A program made the translations under genes and the position numbers. DNA of 64,000 bases, from the NCBI RefSeq assembly GCF_046237015.1, contig NZ_JBJYIN010000004.1:224619-288618 (forward strand), written 5' to 3'. Positions 17,655 to 26,810 of the stretch are shown here, in pieces. The notes beneath the pieces were generated by a model. That model searched no databases, was not told where the DNA came from, and worked only from the letters and a program-made list of their open reading frames with translations. Numbering within the stretch: the first letter of the stretch is position 1; every line of letters begins with the position of its first letter. This DNA is from JBJYIN01 sp046237015. GTDB taxonomy: Bacteria; Pseudomonadota; Gammaproteobacteria; Enterobacterales; Enterobacteriaceae.

Positions 17655-17942
17655 ATGCACGATTGGATATTACTTTCTCTATTAGTCTATTGGGGCAAAG
17701 GAGAATTAGTCATCAAATTGTTGGACAATAGCTCTGAATCAGTTGTCATAAAGGCTAATGGTATTAGGTTGATTAATATTCCCAAAAATGACAAGTGGGG
17801 CGAGAGCGTGAGCATTAATGGAATTATTGAGTTGGGAAGAGATTCCGATGGACTTGAAAGAATGAAAATTGAAATTCAATCGGGTGATGTTATAGAAATA
17901 GTTGCAGAGGAAATTCTTTTCCAAAATCAGTCTGTTTTCTGA
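17655..17942 (+). CDS. small hypothetical protein, candidate orphan Rhs/CDI immunity protein
   Basis: A 95-residue AT-rich gene with TAGGGAAT about 8 bases before the ATG, giving a plausible ribosome site. The protein starts MHDWILLSLLVYWGKGELVI and continues as alternating short beta strands. It includes IRLINIPKNDKWGESVSING near residues 37-56 and ends with an acidic IEIQSGDVIEIVAEEI near 74-89. No signal peptide or membrane segment is convincing. It follows an Rhs remnant and precedes an IS1 remnant, the usual setting of leftover immunity genes. I recall similar HDW...WGxSxSIN...QSGDxIxI proteins near polymorphic toxins but cannot verify this. Expression unknown. Confidence 0.6.
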   Translation: MHDWILLSLLVYWGKGELVIKLLDNSSESVVIKANGIRLINIPKNDKWGESVSINGIIELGRDSDGLERMKIEIQSGDVIEIVAEEILFQNQSVF

Positions 17943-18004
17943 AATTTGATACTTTGTGTTAATAGCGCGAAAGCGCTTTAACGACTCTTCCTTTTTCTTT
18001 ATTT

Positions 18005-18320
18005 GGTAATGCCTCCAGTTAGTAGAACATGTATTTTTCGATAAAGGCACCGATGACTTTTTTTGAGGAGTCCAATGGAGTGTGAGAAACCAATCGTTTT
18101 ATGAGCCAGCCGTTTAATTTTGGTTAGTAATATCAGATTGCTACGTTCGATGCGTTGGGTAAAAATCTTGCCGGTCATCGCTGGTGAACATGCTAATATT
18201 AAACGGTTTCAACAGAGTCAGTAACTCCCAGCATGTTTCATCAGTGTGCGGTCCGAAAATCCCGCCAGTTTTGGTGTCGTAAGCGTATCAGGGCCAGTGT
18301 TGTAGCCTCTTGTTGTCAAC
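18005..18320 (-). pseudogene. IS1-family transposase (InsB-like) remnant
   Basis: On the minus strand, pieces read as IS1 InsB: YAYDTKTGGIFGPHTDETCW then ELLTLLKPFNISMFTSDD, a gap, GKIFTQRIERSN, IKRLAHKTIGFSHS, and KVIGAFIEKYMFY before the stop (complement at 18019). About 45 bases are missing after TSDD and the frame shifts at least twice, so it cannot be active. The terminal-repeat-like GGTAATGCCTCCAGTTA is at 18005-18021. The other end and the insA part are lost. It separates the two small AT-rich genes. Confidence 0.75.
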
Positions 18321-18408
18321 GAGCAGATGCAGGGCAGCGAAGTACTACACCATGGTAAATCGTTGGAATACCAGCCTTTACGCTAATAAATACGACCTTG
18401 GAGATGTT

Positions 18409-18714
18409 ATGACAATAAGAGACAAAATGTTGGAAATGAAAGAAATGTTAGAAGGTGCTGGCTGGAAGATATTAAATGAAGGTGAGATTTTTACTGTTTT
18501 TGACGATGAAATAGAATGGGATATGCTCAACGAAAGGACATTGAGTAAGGAAACTTTGACTTTTTGTTTGTTTGATGATTTAGGAAGGAGAACCTCTAAG
18601 TTATCTGATATTTTCTACGTAAAAAGAAATAAAGACAATGGTAAGCTTGATTTTGATAAAAAGAATAAAAGCTGGAAGACTGATTTAAAAAACTTCATCT
18701 ATAGCACTAAATGA
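18409..18714 (+). CDS. small hypothetical protein, second candidate orphan immunity protein
   Basis: A 101-residue gene with strong AT bias. The ATG at 18409 follows TTGGAGATGTT; the longer frame from 18310 overlaps IS debris and is unlikely. The protein is rich in Lys, Asp and Glu (KMLEMKEMLEGAGWKILNEG at about 6-25, then FTVFDDEIEWDMLNE, and a basic tail KNKSWKTDLKNFIYSTK), with no signal peptide. I do not recognise the family. Size, charge and location next to Rhs and IS remnants fit an immunity protein or a similar cargo gene. Confidence 0.5.
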   Translation: MTIRDKMLEMKEMLEGAGWKILNEGEIFTVFDDEIEWDMLNERTLSKETLTFCLFDDLGRRTSKLSDIFYVKRNKDNGKLDFDKKNKSWKTDLKNFIYSTK

Positions 18715-18860
18715 AAATATTGTACCGGAAACGATCATCAATGATCTTCCGGTTCATTGTGTAGTCGCTCAGTTGCGGTTATAAAAGGCTGGTGACATCA
18801 GGAATGTACCTATGACAGGGATATTGGTGGGCATAAGTTAGGTATTGATGGCGTTTGAAT

Positions 18861-20060
18861 TTAATGAGGCGTCAATGAGGTAATACTGCCTTTAATATTT
18901 CGGGTTAACCATCTGGCGTGTACCGCAATTAAAGCGGCGCATAGCATAACCAGAGCCAGGGAAACCTTATAAGGCAGTGGTAGTGCCATCGCGGTAAGTC
19001 CAAGTGCCGCTCCGCCTGCCATCTGAATGAATCCCACCAACGCGGACGCAATTCCCGCTTCATTGGCATAAGGTTCTAATGCGTAACTGGTTGCGGGGCC
19101 GATCAGAAATGCCAACCCAGCGCAGGCTAGTGCAACAGGTAGCATGTAGCTTGGCCAAGTGTCTTGCCAGTGAGGTGGAAGCACGATTACGCCGCCGAGT
19201 AGACTAATACAGCCTAATCCCATCAGCAGACTGCCTATCGTGAGGCAAACAGGGCGTCCAACTTTACGAATGATGCGGTTAGCAAAGAAGCTGACCAACA
19301 TGATCCAAAATCCATTTCCACCAAATGCGATTGAAAATTGCAGAGGTGTCAGCTTTGCTTCGTTCATCAGAACAACCGAGGAGAAGGTAACGTAGGTCAA
19401 CGCCATCCCCATAGCCCCAGCATTAACAAATGCGAAACCGAAAAAGCGAGGATCGGTGAGAATACGTCCATATTGCCGTAATGGAATACCTCGCACTGAC
19501 AATGTTGATGTTGGACGCGTTTCTGGCAGGAAAAAAATGACCAGAATCAGGATAACAGTGCTGTACGCCGACAGAAACCAGAAAGGGGCTCGCCAGCCAA
19601 ATGTCTCAGCGAGTAGCCCGCCTAATAGTGGGGCGAGGGCTGGCACGATATTTAGCGTGCCATTAAGAAAGCCAAATGTTCTCGCCGCCTCATCGCCATT
19701 CAACCGGTCTCGAACACCGCTGAAAATAGCGACAGCCGTACAGCAGACGGCCATGCCTTGCAAAAGGCGGGATAGTACAAAAATGTCGGCATCCGTCGCC
19801 AAAGCAGCCATCGTGGCGCCCAGAATATAGATGATCACTCCAGCCAAAGCCATTGGTCGGCGACCATAACGATCGGCGAGTGGCCCTGCGACTAACTGAC
19901 CTAAACCCATAACCAGAATAAAAAGTGCGATGGTCGATTGAATCAGTGATTCTGTGCTAGTTAAGTTTTGTGCAATCGTAGGAATCAAGGGTAAATAAAT
20001 ATCGATTCCCAATGGGCCCAGTAGAACCAACGCTAATAAGAGCAGAACAAAATTTGGCAT
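18861..20060 (-). CDS. Bcr/CflA-type MFS multidrug efflux transporter
   Basis: Inner-membrane drug/proton antiporter of 399 residues with about 12 hydrophobic segments. The conserved loop 2-3 motif is GPLADRYGRRPM near residues 59-70. The N-terminal LGPLGIDIYLPLIPTIA matches the D-x-Y-L-P signature of the Bcr/CflA (DHA1) branch. The substrate cannot be read from sequence. It stands alone between the accessory stretch and yeaH, not an E. coli neighbour. The start at 20060 follows TCAGGTTTCTGTT (weak site). Confidence 0.8.
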   Translation of the reverse strand: MPNFVLLLLALVLLGPLGIDIYLPLIPTIAQNLTSTESLIQSTIALFILVMGLGQLVAGPLADRYGRRPMALAGVIIYILGATMAALATDADIFVLSRLLQGMAVCCTAVAIFSGVRDRLNGDEAARTFGFLNGTLNIVPALAPLLGGLLAETFGWRAPFWFLSAYSTVILILVIFFLPETRPTSTLSVRGIPLRQYGRILTDPRFFGFAFVNAGAMGMALTYVTFSSVVLMNEAKLTPLQFSIAFGGNGFWIMLVSFFANRIIRKVGRPVCLTIGSLLMGLGCISLLGGVIVLPPHWQDTWPSYMLPVALACAGLAFLIGPATSYALEPYANEAGIASALVGFIQMAGGAALGLTAMALPLPYKVSLALVMLCAALIAVHARWLTRNIKGSITSLTPH

Positions 20061-20260
20061 AAATAACAGAAACCTGAGTTTTACTTAGCGACTTTTATCA
20101 TATTGGGCATAGCGTAATGGTCCGATCGGAGAAATGAAAGAATTAAATCATTTCAGTGATTGGCACATCACGGTGTTACATTTTTAGTGACGTTGTCACT
20201 ATTTTTTGAAAGCAGCCGATTATTTTTTCAATATGGTTCGTTTGTTAATGTGTCTGCTGG

Positions 20261-20289
20261 AAAAAATAAGTCCCTGCCTGAACAGGGAC
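20261..20289 (-). terminator. terminator after yeaH
   Basis: Minus-strand hairpin GTCCCTG / CAGGGAC with a 6-base loop, followed by TTATTTTTTCC, 40 bases past the yeaH stop. Confidence 0.75.
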
Positions 20290-20325
20290 AAGAGGAGGAT
20301 TTGGGTTAAATGTAGTGAACGGCGA

Positions 20326-21600
20326 TCAGTGACCAACCGTCTGTTTGCGAAACAGTTCGCGGAACACGGGATAAATATCATTGGAATCACGAATGTGTTG
20401 CATGGCGAAATTATCAAATTCGTCGCGGAGTATTTCATACTCATGCCACAGTGTTTGATGTGAGCGCCGGGTAATTTCAATGTAGCTATAATAACGGACC
20501 ATTGGCAGCAACTGCTTTGCCAAAATCTGGTGGCAGAGCGGGGAATCATCCGCCCAGTTATCGCCATCGGAAGCTTGCGCAGCATAAATATTCCATTGCG
20601 CCGGATCATAACGTTCGCGAACAACCTCTTCCATGAGTTTCAACGCGCTGGATACAATCGTACCGCCAGTTTCTTGTGAGTAAAAAAACTCCTGCTCATC
20701 GACCTCTTTGGCCTGCGTGTGATGACGGATATAGACGACATCAACGTTTTTATAGTTCCGACTAAGAAACAGATAGAGCAGGATATAAAAGCGTTTAGCC
20801 ATATCTTTGGTTGTCTGATCCATCGAACCCGAGACATCCATCAGGCAAAACATCACGGCCTGACTGGACGGCTCGGGTCGGCGTTCATAATTTCTATAGC
20901 GTAAATCAAATGTGTCAATGAACGGTACGCTCGCTATTTTCTGACGGAGTTCTGCAATACGTTGGCGTAAACGTTCTTCCTCCAGCAGTTGGACTGGCTC
21001 AGTATGTGCCAATTGCTCCAGCGTTTCTTCCAGCGCATGCAATTCTCGCCGCTTGCCCGCCGTCATTGCCATCCGTCGGGCGAGGGAGTTTTGCAGTGAG
21101 CGTACCACGCTGATATTAGCGGGAACGCCGTTTGCAGTGTATCCCGCGCGATGAGTCTTGAACTCATTGAGCTGTCGATGCTGCGTTTTTTTTAAATTAG
21201 GCAATGCCAGATCTTCGAATAAGAGATCGAGGTATTCATCTTTGGAGATCTGGAATACAAATTCATCCTGGCCTTCACCATCATTACTGGCATCGCCTTG
21301 ACCGCCACCTCCGCTGCCACCTCCTTGTGGCCGTTCGATACGATCGTTTTGCACAAAATGGTCGTTGCCCGGATGGACACGATGGCGGTGTCCTCCGCGA
21401 GCCTGATGAAACATGGGTTCGTTGATGTCTTTACTGGGGATCGACACCGACTCCCCGCTTTCAATATCGGTTACCGAACGCTTATTAATGGCCTCGGAAA
21501 TCGACTGTTTTATTTGCGACTTGTAGCGGCGCAAAAAGCGCTGGCGATTCACCATGCTCTTGTTTTTGCCATTTAGCCGTCGATCAATGAAATAGGCCAT
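20326..21600 (-). CDS. yeaH: UPF0229 protein YeaH
   Basis: Partner of the YeaG kinase; a stress and nitrogen-starvation operon in E. coli. The 424-residue product (E. coli 427) has a von Willebrand A-type segment with the MIDAS-like CLMDVSGSMD near residue 245. A disordered Gly/Gln-rich stretch (GGGSGGGGQGD) lies near 95-110. The ATG at 21600, preceded by GGGGGAAGT, matches the family N-terminus (FIDRRLNGKNKSM); the ATG at 21630 adds ten unrelated residues. It begins 36 bases after the yeaG stop. Confidence 0.95.
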   Translation of the reverse strand: MAYFIDRRLNGKNKSMVNRQRFLRRYKSQIKQSISEAINKRSVTDIESGESVSIPSKDINEPMFHQARGGHRHRVHPGNDHFVQNDRIERPQGGGSGGGGQGDASNDGEGQDEFVFQISKDEYLDLLFEDLALPNLKKTQHRQLNEFKTHRAGYTANGVPANISVVRSLQNSLARRMAMTAGKRRELHALEETLEQLAHTEPVQLLEEERLRQRIAELRQKIASVPFIDTFDLRYRNYERRPEPSSQAVMFCLMDVSGSMDQTTKDMAKRFYILLYLFLSRNYKNVDVVYIRHHTQAKEVDEQEFFYSQETGGTIVSSALKLMEEVVRERYDPAQWNIYAAQASDGDNWADDSPLCHQILAKQLLPMVRYYSYIEITRRSHQTLWHEYEILRDEFDNFAMQHIRDSNDIYPVFRELFRKQTVGH

Positions 21601-21636
21601 ACTTCCCCCAAACGACGTTGCCAGCTTCATGCACCA

Positions 21637-23571
21637 TTATGATGATTTCCTCACCCGCAGATACCATTCGCACAGCAAACGGACCTGTTTTCGGGTGTAG
21701 CCTTTTTCCATCATCCGATCGACAAAATCATCATGTTTTTTCTGCTCATCCGTCGAGGTTTTGGTGTTGAATGAAATGACAGGCAGAAGTTCTTCGGTGT
21801 TGGAAAACATTTTCTTCTCAATCACCGTCCGTAATTTTTCGTAACTGGTCCAGTTAGGGTTACGTCCGCTGTTGTTTGCGCGAGCGCGCAGCACAAAGTT
21901 GACGATTTCATTACGGAAGTCTTTGGGGTTACTGATGCCTGCTGGTTTTTCGATCTTCTCCAGTTCGGCATTGAGCGATTCCCGGTCAAATAACTGCCCG
22001 GTATCAGGATCGCGGTATTCCTGATCCTGAATCCAGAAATCGGCATAGGTGACATAGCGGTCAAAAATGTTTTGTCCGTATTCCGAGTAAGATTCCAGGT
22101 AGGCGGTCTGGATTTCTTTGCCGATGAACTCCGCATATTTGGGAATCAGGTAGCCTTTCAGGTGCTCCAGATATTTCTCAGCCTGATCTTGTGGAAATTG
22201 TTCACGCTCGATTTGCTGTTCCAACACGTAAAACAGGTGTACCGGGTTGGCTGCGACTTCACTGTGATCGAAATTGAAGACGCGGGACAGGATCTTAAAC
22301 GCAAATCGGGTCGACAGGCCATTCATGCCTTCATCCACACCGGCGTAATCACGATACTCCTGATAGGATTTCGCTTTTGGATCGGTATCTTTCAGGCTCT
22401 CTCCATCGTAAACCCGCATTTTGGAATAAAGACTGGAGTTTTCCGGCTCCTTCAGACGGGACAGAATAGAAAAACGAGCCAGCGTTTCCAGCGTGCCAGG
22501 GGCGCATGGCGCATGTGTCAACTCACTGTGATTCAACAGTTTGTCGTAGATTTTGACTTCTTCTGAAACGCGCAGGCAGTACGGTACCTTTACGATATAC
22601 ACGCGATCAAGAAACGCTTCGTTGTTTTTGTTATTGCGGAACTGCACCCATTCCGATTCATTGGAGTGAGCCAGAATAATGCCATTGAATGGCAGGGCAG
22701 CGATGCCTTCGGTTCCGTTATAGTTGCCTTCTTGTGTTGCTGTCAGCAAAGGATGCAGCACTTTAATCGGGGCTTTGAACATCTCGACGAATTCCATAAT
22801 GCCCTGGTTGGCACGGCAGAGTGCGCCTGAATAGCCATAAGCATCGGGATCGTTCTGGGCATAATGTTCCAGTTTGCGGATATCCACTTTACCGACCAGC
22901 GCGGAGATATCCTGATTATTCTCATCACCGGGTTCGGTTTTGGCTATGCCGACCTGCGCCAGAATGGATGGCCAGACTTTGACGACTTTAAACTTAGAGA
23001 GATCGCCGCCAAATTCCTGTAGGCGTTTTGCTGCCCATGGCGACATGATCGTACCCAGATAGCGTCGCGGAATAGCGTATTCTTTCTCCAGTATGGCGGC
23101 ATCTTCCTGCGGATTAAACAGGCAGAGCGGGTGATCGTTCACCGGACTCCGCTCACCGTTAGCACTGAGAATATATATCGGGACGCGTTGCATCAGCGCT
23201 TTGAGTCGCTCAGCCAATGATGATTTACCACCACCAACTGGACCCAGCAGATACAGAATCTGTTTCTTTTCTTCTAATCCTTGAGCTGCGTGTTTTAAAT
23301 AAGAGACAATTTGTTCTATGGCTTCTTCCATACCATAAAACTCTTCAAATGCAGGATAGCGGGCAATCACCCGGTTCGAAAAGAGACGGGATAAACGCGA
23401 TTCATGAGCGGTATCCACCATCACGGGTTCGCCGATTGCCATTAATAATCGTTCGGCGGCGTTAGCGTACGCGCTACGATCCTGCTGGCAGATAGTAAGG
23501 AATTCCTGCAATGTGAACTCTTCATCCTTGGCAGCGTCGTAACGCTGACGGTAGTGATCAAATATGTTCAT
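21637..23571 (-). CDS. yeaG: PrkA-type serine protein kinase YeaG
   Basis: AAA+-like protein kinase of the PrkA family. In E. coli it is induced by RpoS and nitrogen limitation and phosphorylates itself and other proteins. The product is 644 residues from the ATG at 23571, exactly the E. coli length; the ATG at 23643 adds 24 residues not found in the family. Walker A LGPVGGGKSS lies near residues 108-117. The C-terminal PrkA domain includes STRFAFKILSRVFNFD. First gene of yeaG-yeaH, divergent from mipA. Confidence 0.96.
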   Translation of the reverse strand: MNIFDHYRQRYDAAKDEEFTLQEFLTICQQDRSAYANAAERLLMAIGEPVMVDTAHESRLSRLFSNRVIARYPAFEEFYGMEEAIEQIVSYLKHAAQGLEEKKQILYLLGPVGGGKSSLAERLKALMQRVPIYILSANGERSPVNDHPLCLFNPQEDAAILEKEYAIPRRYLGTIMSPWAAKRLQEFGGDLSKFKVVKVWPSILAQVGIAKTEPGDENNQDISALVGKVDIRKLEHYAQNDPDAYGYSGALCRANQGIMEFVEMFKAPIKVLHPLLTATQEGNYNGTEGIAALPFNGIILAHSNESEWVQFRNNKNNEAFLDRVYIVKVPYCLRVSEEVKIYDKLLNHSELTHAPCAPGTLETLARFSILSRLKEPENSSLYSKMRVYDGESLKDTDPKAKSYQEYRDYAGVDEGMNGLSTRFAFKILSRVFNFDHSEVAANPVHLFYVLEQQIEREQFPQDQAEKYLEHLKGYLIPKYAEFIGKEIQTAYLESYSEYGQNIFDRYVTYADFWIQDQEYRDPDTGQLFDRESLNAELEKIEKPAGISNPKDFRNEIVNFVLRARANNSGRNPNWTSYEKLRTVIEKKMFSNTEELLPVISFNTKTSTDEQKKHDDFVDRMMEKGYTRKQVRLLCEWYLRVRKSS

Positions 23572-24074
23572 AGCGATGCCCATCCTTCGTCGATTAGCAC
23601 AGATTAAGAGAGCGAGTGGAATAATATCTGGCTGATAAGCCAATTAATGTATTGCCCCCTGAAAGAAGAAGCTTCCCTGAGTACAGCAACCCTTATGCCA
23701 ACTTGTGATTAAGCGTCATTTTGCGATTTTCTTCATCCTTGCTGACGTGGGAAACTTCACCTTCTGTATTAAAGCGTAGTTTGCATCCGTAAAATTGCCT
23801 CTACTCAATAGACATATTTTTAAGACATATCAAGGACTCACTTCCGGACAATTGCGTGTATCATTCCGTTGGGTTGTCGTCAGGGCGGATGTCATGTATT
23901 CGTCATAAGGCGGTATTATTGATGTATCCTTTATCTTTCAAGTTCAAGTGGTGTTGTTGGGTATATAACATGTTCACTTATCTTATTTTGAATTAATCTG
24001 ATAGAGATAAGGTGGGTCACTCATGCTGTGTGTCTCTTTTGGCCATAACCACATGTAATAGGAAATAGAAAACA
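23572..24074. other. 503-bp divergent regulatory region yeaG/mipA
   Basis: No convincing gene on either strand. It should hold the promoters of yeaGH (minus) and mipA (plus). I found no clear sigma-54, CRP or Fur pattern by eye. The mipA side is AT-rich (23930-24060). Confidence 0.5.
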
Positions 24075-24824
24075 GTGAAAAACTCTCAAATCTATTTATT
24101 GGCAGCGCTTGCGTCTGGCGTCATAGCATTGCCTTCCGCTTATGCGGCCGAAGTGTCTTTAGGTATTGGGGCCGCGGGGTCAACATCAGTGTATCGTGGT
24201 GTTGATGATGACCTTATTCCTCTTCCTGTCCTGAATTACGAAAGTGAGAACTTCTATTTTCGTGGCTTAGGCGGTGGTTACTACCTATGGAATGACGGTG
24301 CCAATCGCCTTTCCCTGACGGCATACTATTTGCCATTAGGTTTTAAACCCGGCGATAGCGACGATCGGCGAATGAAGCAGTTAGATAAGCGTCGTGGAAC
24401 GCTAATGGCTGGTTTGGCCTATCGACATATTGCTGACTGGGGGGAAATCCGCACGGTTCTGGCTGGTGATACGCTGGATTATAGTGATGGATTTGCCTGG
24501 GATGCGACGTATCTCTACCGGTTTACCATGGGGGATTTAAGCCTTGTGCCCGGTATTGGCGCAACCTGGTTTAGTGAAAATATGAACCGGTACTATTACG
24601 GAGTGAGCAGCAGCGAATCAGCCCGCTCAGGTTTTGCTCGCTATCGTCCCGATGATGGTTGGGCTCCGTATCTGGAACTGAGTGCAAACTATCAGATTAA
24701 TTCGAGTTGGAGCACATGGGCCGTTGGCCGCTATACGCGGTTGTCTGATGAGATGAAAGATAGTCCGATTGTCGACAAAAGCTACAGTGCCACGATGAGT
24801 GTTGGTGTGAGCTATCGGTTCTGA
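24075..24824 (+). CDS. mipA: MltA-interacting protein MipA (OmpV family)
   Basis: Outer-membrane beta-barrel/scaffold protein that in E. coli links the lytic transglycosylase MltA to PBP1B. The 249-residue precursor starts at GTG (24075) behind AGGAAATAGAAAA. It has a signal peptide ending at about residue 24 (SAYAAEVSL), alternating barrel strands and a terminal aromatic residue (SYRF), the signature recognised by the BAM machinery. Its own hairpin follows at 24861. Confidence 0.93.
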   Translation: MKNSQIYLLAALASGVIALPSAYAAEVSLGIGAAGSTSVYRGVDDDLIPLPVLNYESENFYFRGLGGGYYLWNDGANRLSLTAYYLPLGFKPGDSDDRRMKQLDKRRGTLMAGLAYRHIADWGEIRTVLAGDTLDYSDGFAWDATYLYRFTMGDLSLVPGIGATWFSENMNRYYYGVSSSESARSGFARYRPDDGWAPYLELSANYQINSSWSTWAVGRYTRLSDEMKDSPIVDKSYSATMSVGVSYRF

Positions 24825-24860
24825 TAGAGATTGGCGATATTGGTGCATCTGCTGCACAAA

Positions 24861-24886
24861 CAAATGGGGTGATGACACCCCATTTG
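24861..24886. terminator. hairpin after mipA
   Basis: Ten-base perfect stem CAAATGGGGT / ACCCCATTTG, 36 bases after the mipA stop; no T run downstream. Confidence 0.65.
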
Positions 24887-24938
24887 CACATTTATAGGGC
24901 GGATATCGGGTGTTACTTTATTCAAGGGAGGAAACGTA

Positions 24939-25793
24939 ATGGCGATAAAATCAGTTGTTTTTCCTGATGGCAGACGTGTTCCTGCCATTGGTCAGGGGAC
25001 ATGGTACATGGGCGAGGATGCTGAGCTGAGAACGCAGGAAATTAATGCGTTACGGGTTGGCATTGAACAAGGGTTAACGCTGATTGATACAGCGGAAATG
25101 TATGCTGATGGCGGGGCGGAAGAGGTCGTCGGTGAGGCGCTTCAGGGATTGCGCGACCGCGTTTACCTTGTTTCCAAGGTGTATCCTCATCATGCGGGTG
25201 GACAGAAAGCGATAACAGCCTGTGAGCAAAGTTTACAACGTCTGAAAACCGATTATATCGATCTCTATTTGCTGCACTGGCGGGGCGGTTTTCCGCTTGT
25301 TGATACCATCATCGCCATGCAGACGTTACAGCAGGCAGGCAAAATCAGGCAGTGGGGCGTTTCCAATCTTGATATCCAGGATATGCAGGAACTGTGGTCG
25401 CTGAGTGGGGGACCGAGTTGTCAGACTAACCAAGTGCTTTATCACCTCGCATCGCGCGGGATCGAGTTTGATTTGCTGCCATGGTGCCAACAGCATCACA
25501 TGCCGGTTATGGCATATTGCCCGCTGGCGCAAGCAGGTCGTTTGCGAGATGATTTGTTGATGCATTCCACGGTGAACGGTATTGCTGAACAACGAAATAT
25601 TACCGCGGCTCAGGTGCTTCTGGCATGGGTGACTCGGCATAGCGACGTGATTGCGATACCTAAGGCCAGTTCTGAACAGCATGTGATTGAAAATGCTCAG
25701 GCATTAGAGATTGTGCTTTCAACTGAGGAGTTAACCCGGTTAGATCAGGCTTTTCCCGCACCAACGCATAAGCAATATCTGGACATGGTATAG
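24939..25793 (+). CDS. yeaE: aldo/keto reductase YeaE
   Basis: NADPH-dependent reductase of the AKR superfamily; E. coli YeaE reduces methylglyoxal. The 284-residue product equals the E. coli length. IDTAEMYADG near residues 49-58 holds the catalytic Asp and Tyr; SKVYP gives the catalytic Lys, and DLYLLHW the His. The C-terminal nucleotide-binding IPKASSEQHVIENAQALE is near 240-257. GGGAGGAAACGTA precedes the ATG. Between mipA and yeaD, as in E. coli. Confidence 0.94.
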   Translation: MAIKSVVFPDGRRVPAIGQGTWYMGEDAELRTQEINALRVGIEQGLTLIDTAEMYADGGAEEVVGEALQGLRDRVYLVSKVYPHHAGGQKAITACEQSLQRLKTDYIDLYLLHWRGGFPLVDTIIAMQTLQQAGKIRQWGVSNLDIQDMQELWSLSGGPSCQTNQVLYHLASRGIEFDLLPWCQQHHMPVMAYCPLAQAGRLRDDLLMHSTVNGIAEQRNITAAQVLLAWVTRHSDVIAIPKASSEQHVIENAQALEIVLSTEELTRLDQAFPAPTHKQYLDMV

Positions 25794-25798
25794 AAAAA

Positions 25799-25822
25799 CG
25801 GGGGCAGTGAAACCAGCCCCCG
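25799..25822 (-). terminator. terminator between yeaE and yeaD
   Basis: Seven-base GC stem CGGGGGC / GCCCCCG; on the minus strand it is followed by TTTTTC, so it best fits the end of yeaD. Confidence 0.7.
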
Positions 25823-25833
25823 CAGCCAATACT

Positions 25834-26703
25834 TTATTTTCTGATACGAATGACACTGATTAACCGTGCCGGAGATTTAACACTGGCAACAAACGGCTGA
25901 CTGACTCTGGCGGTTTCTACGCAGACAAATGTTTTATAACCGTCATCGGTCATATCACCGATGGTATGTGACAACTCTGCGCCTGGGTTCCATGACACCA
26001 CATCGCTATGATGAGTATGGTGCACTTCAATAGTGCGATTAAGCACCGGATCATGAATTTCACTGACGGACTGTGGCTGGGTATAAATACGGTCTGTACG
26101 TCCGGTAAAGACCAAATCCCCCTGAGCGGTTGACTGTGCGCCCTGATTGACCTTATCAATAAATGACTCACCCAATCCGCTAATGTTAATTTTGCTGATA
26201 TCACCGATTTCGAAATAGGTATGTAATGCGCTGGTTATGCTGTAATCACCATGTGCTTCTAGTTCAATACGGCATTCTTTACCTAAATGGAAACGTGCGA
26301 TCAGCGTGAATTCATGCGGCCAACTGGCTCGGGTTTGTTCAGTATCGCGGAGTGTGAACGTGAGTTGAACGCCTTCATCATCTTCGCTGTGAGAGGTGAA
26401 CTCCCATGGCAACAACCGTGCGAAACCGTGATTCGGTTCGGCAAAGGGACCAAACCAAGGGAAACAGATTGGCACACCGCCGCGAATCGCTACGTGCTCG
26501 GTGAACGGCGTGTTGTCGCTCAGCCATAGAACAGGTGCCTCGTGGGTAGGTTGCCAGCTTAACAGGTGTGCGCCTTGTAAAGTGACGGCGGCACGTACCT
26601 GTGGGTGGTCAACGACGATAACGGGTAGCTGATCCAACTGACGTTGGCTGATGGTGGGGGTAATGTTTTTTGTGATGGGAAGCTTAAAAATCTTATCGTT
26701 CAT
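25834..26703 (-). CDS. yeaD: D-hexose-6-phosphate mutarotase YeaD
   Basis: Galactose-mutarotase-like fold enzyme that interconverts the alpha and beta anomers of glucose-6-phosphate and related sugars. The 289-residue product (E. coli 294) shows AIRGGVPICFPWFGPF near residues 72-87, HGFARLLPWEF with the catalytic His near 92-102, and the second His/Glu region ALHTYFEIGDI near 159-169. Next to gapA on the same strand, which suits a glycolytic supporting role. Confidence 0.92.
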   Translation of the reverse strand: MNDKIFKLPITKNITPTISQRQLDQLPVIVVDHPQVRAAVTLQGAHLLSWQPTHEAPVLWLSDNTPFTEHVAIRGGVPICFPWFGPFAEPNHGFARLLPWEFTSHSEDDEGVQLTFTLRDTEQTRASWPHEFTLIARFHLGKECRIELEAHGDYSITSALHTYFEIGDISKINISGLGESFIDKVNQGAQSTAQGDLVFTGRTDRIYTQPQSVSEIHDPVLNRTIEVHHTHHSDVVSWNPGAELSHTIGDMTDDGYKTFVCVETARVSQPFVASVKSPARLISVIRIRK

Positions 26704-26761
26704 GATATTGCCTTTTATGGTTGTTGTTCATTAGCACATTCTGTGCTTTTCAGGCAGCAAC

Positions 26762-26787
26762 AAAAAGGGCGACATATTGTCGCCCTT
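26762..26787 (-). terminator. gapA intrinsic terminator
   Basis: Stem AAGGGCGACA / TGTCGCCCTT with a short loop and TTTTTG on the minus strand, 24 bases past the gapA stop. Confidence 0.85.
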
Positions 26788-26810
26788 CGTCATCGAATCA
26801 TCACCGATAC

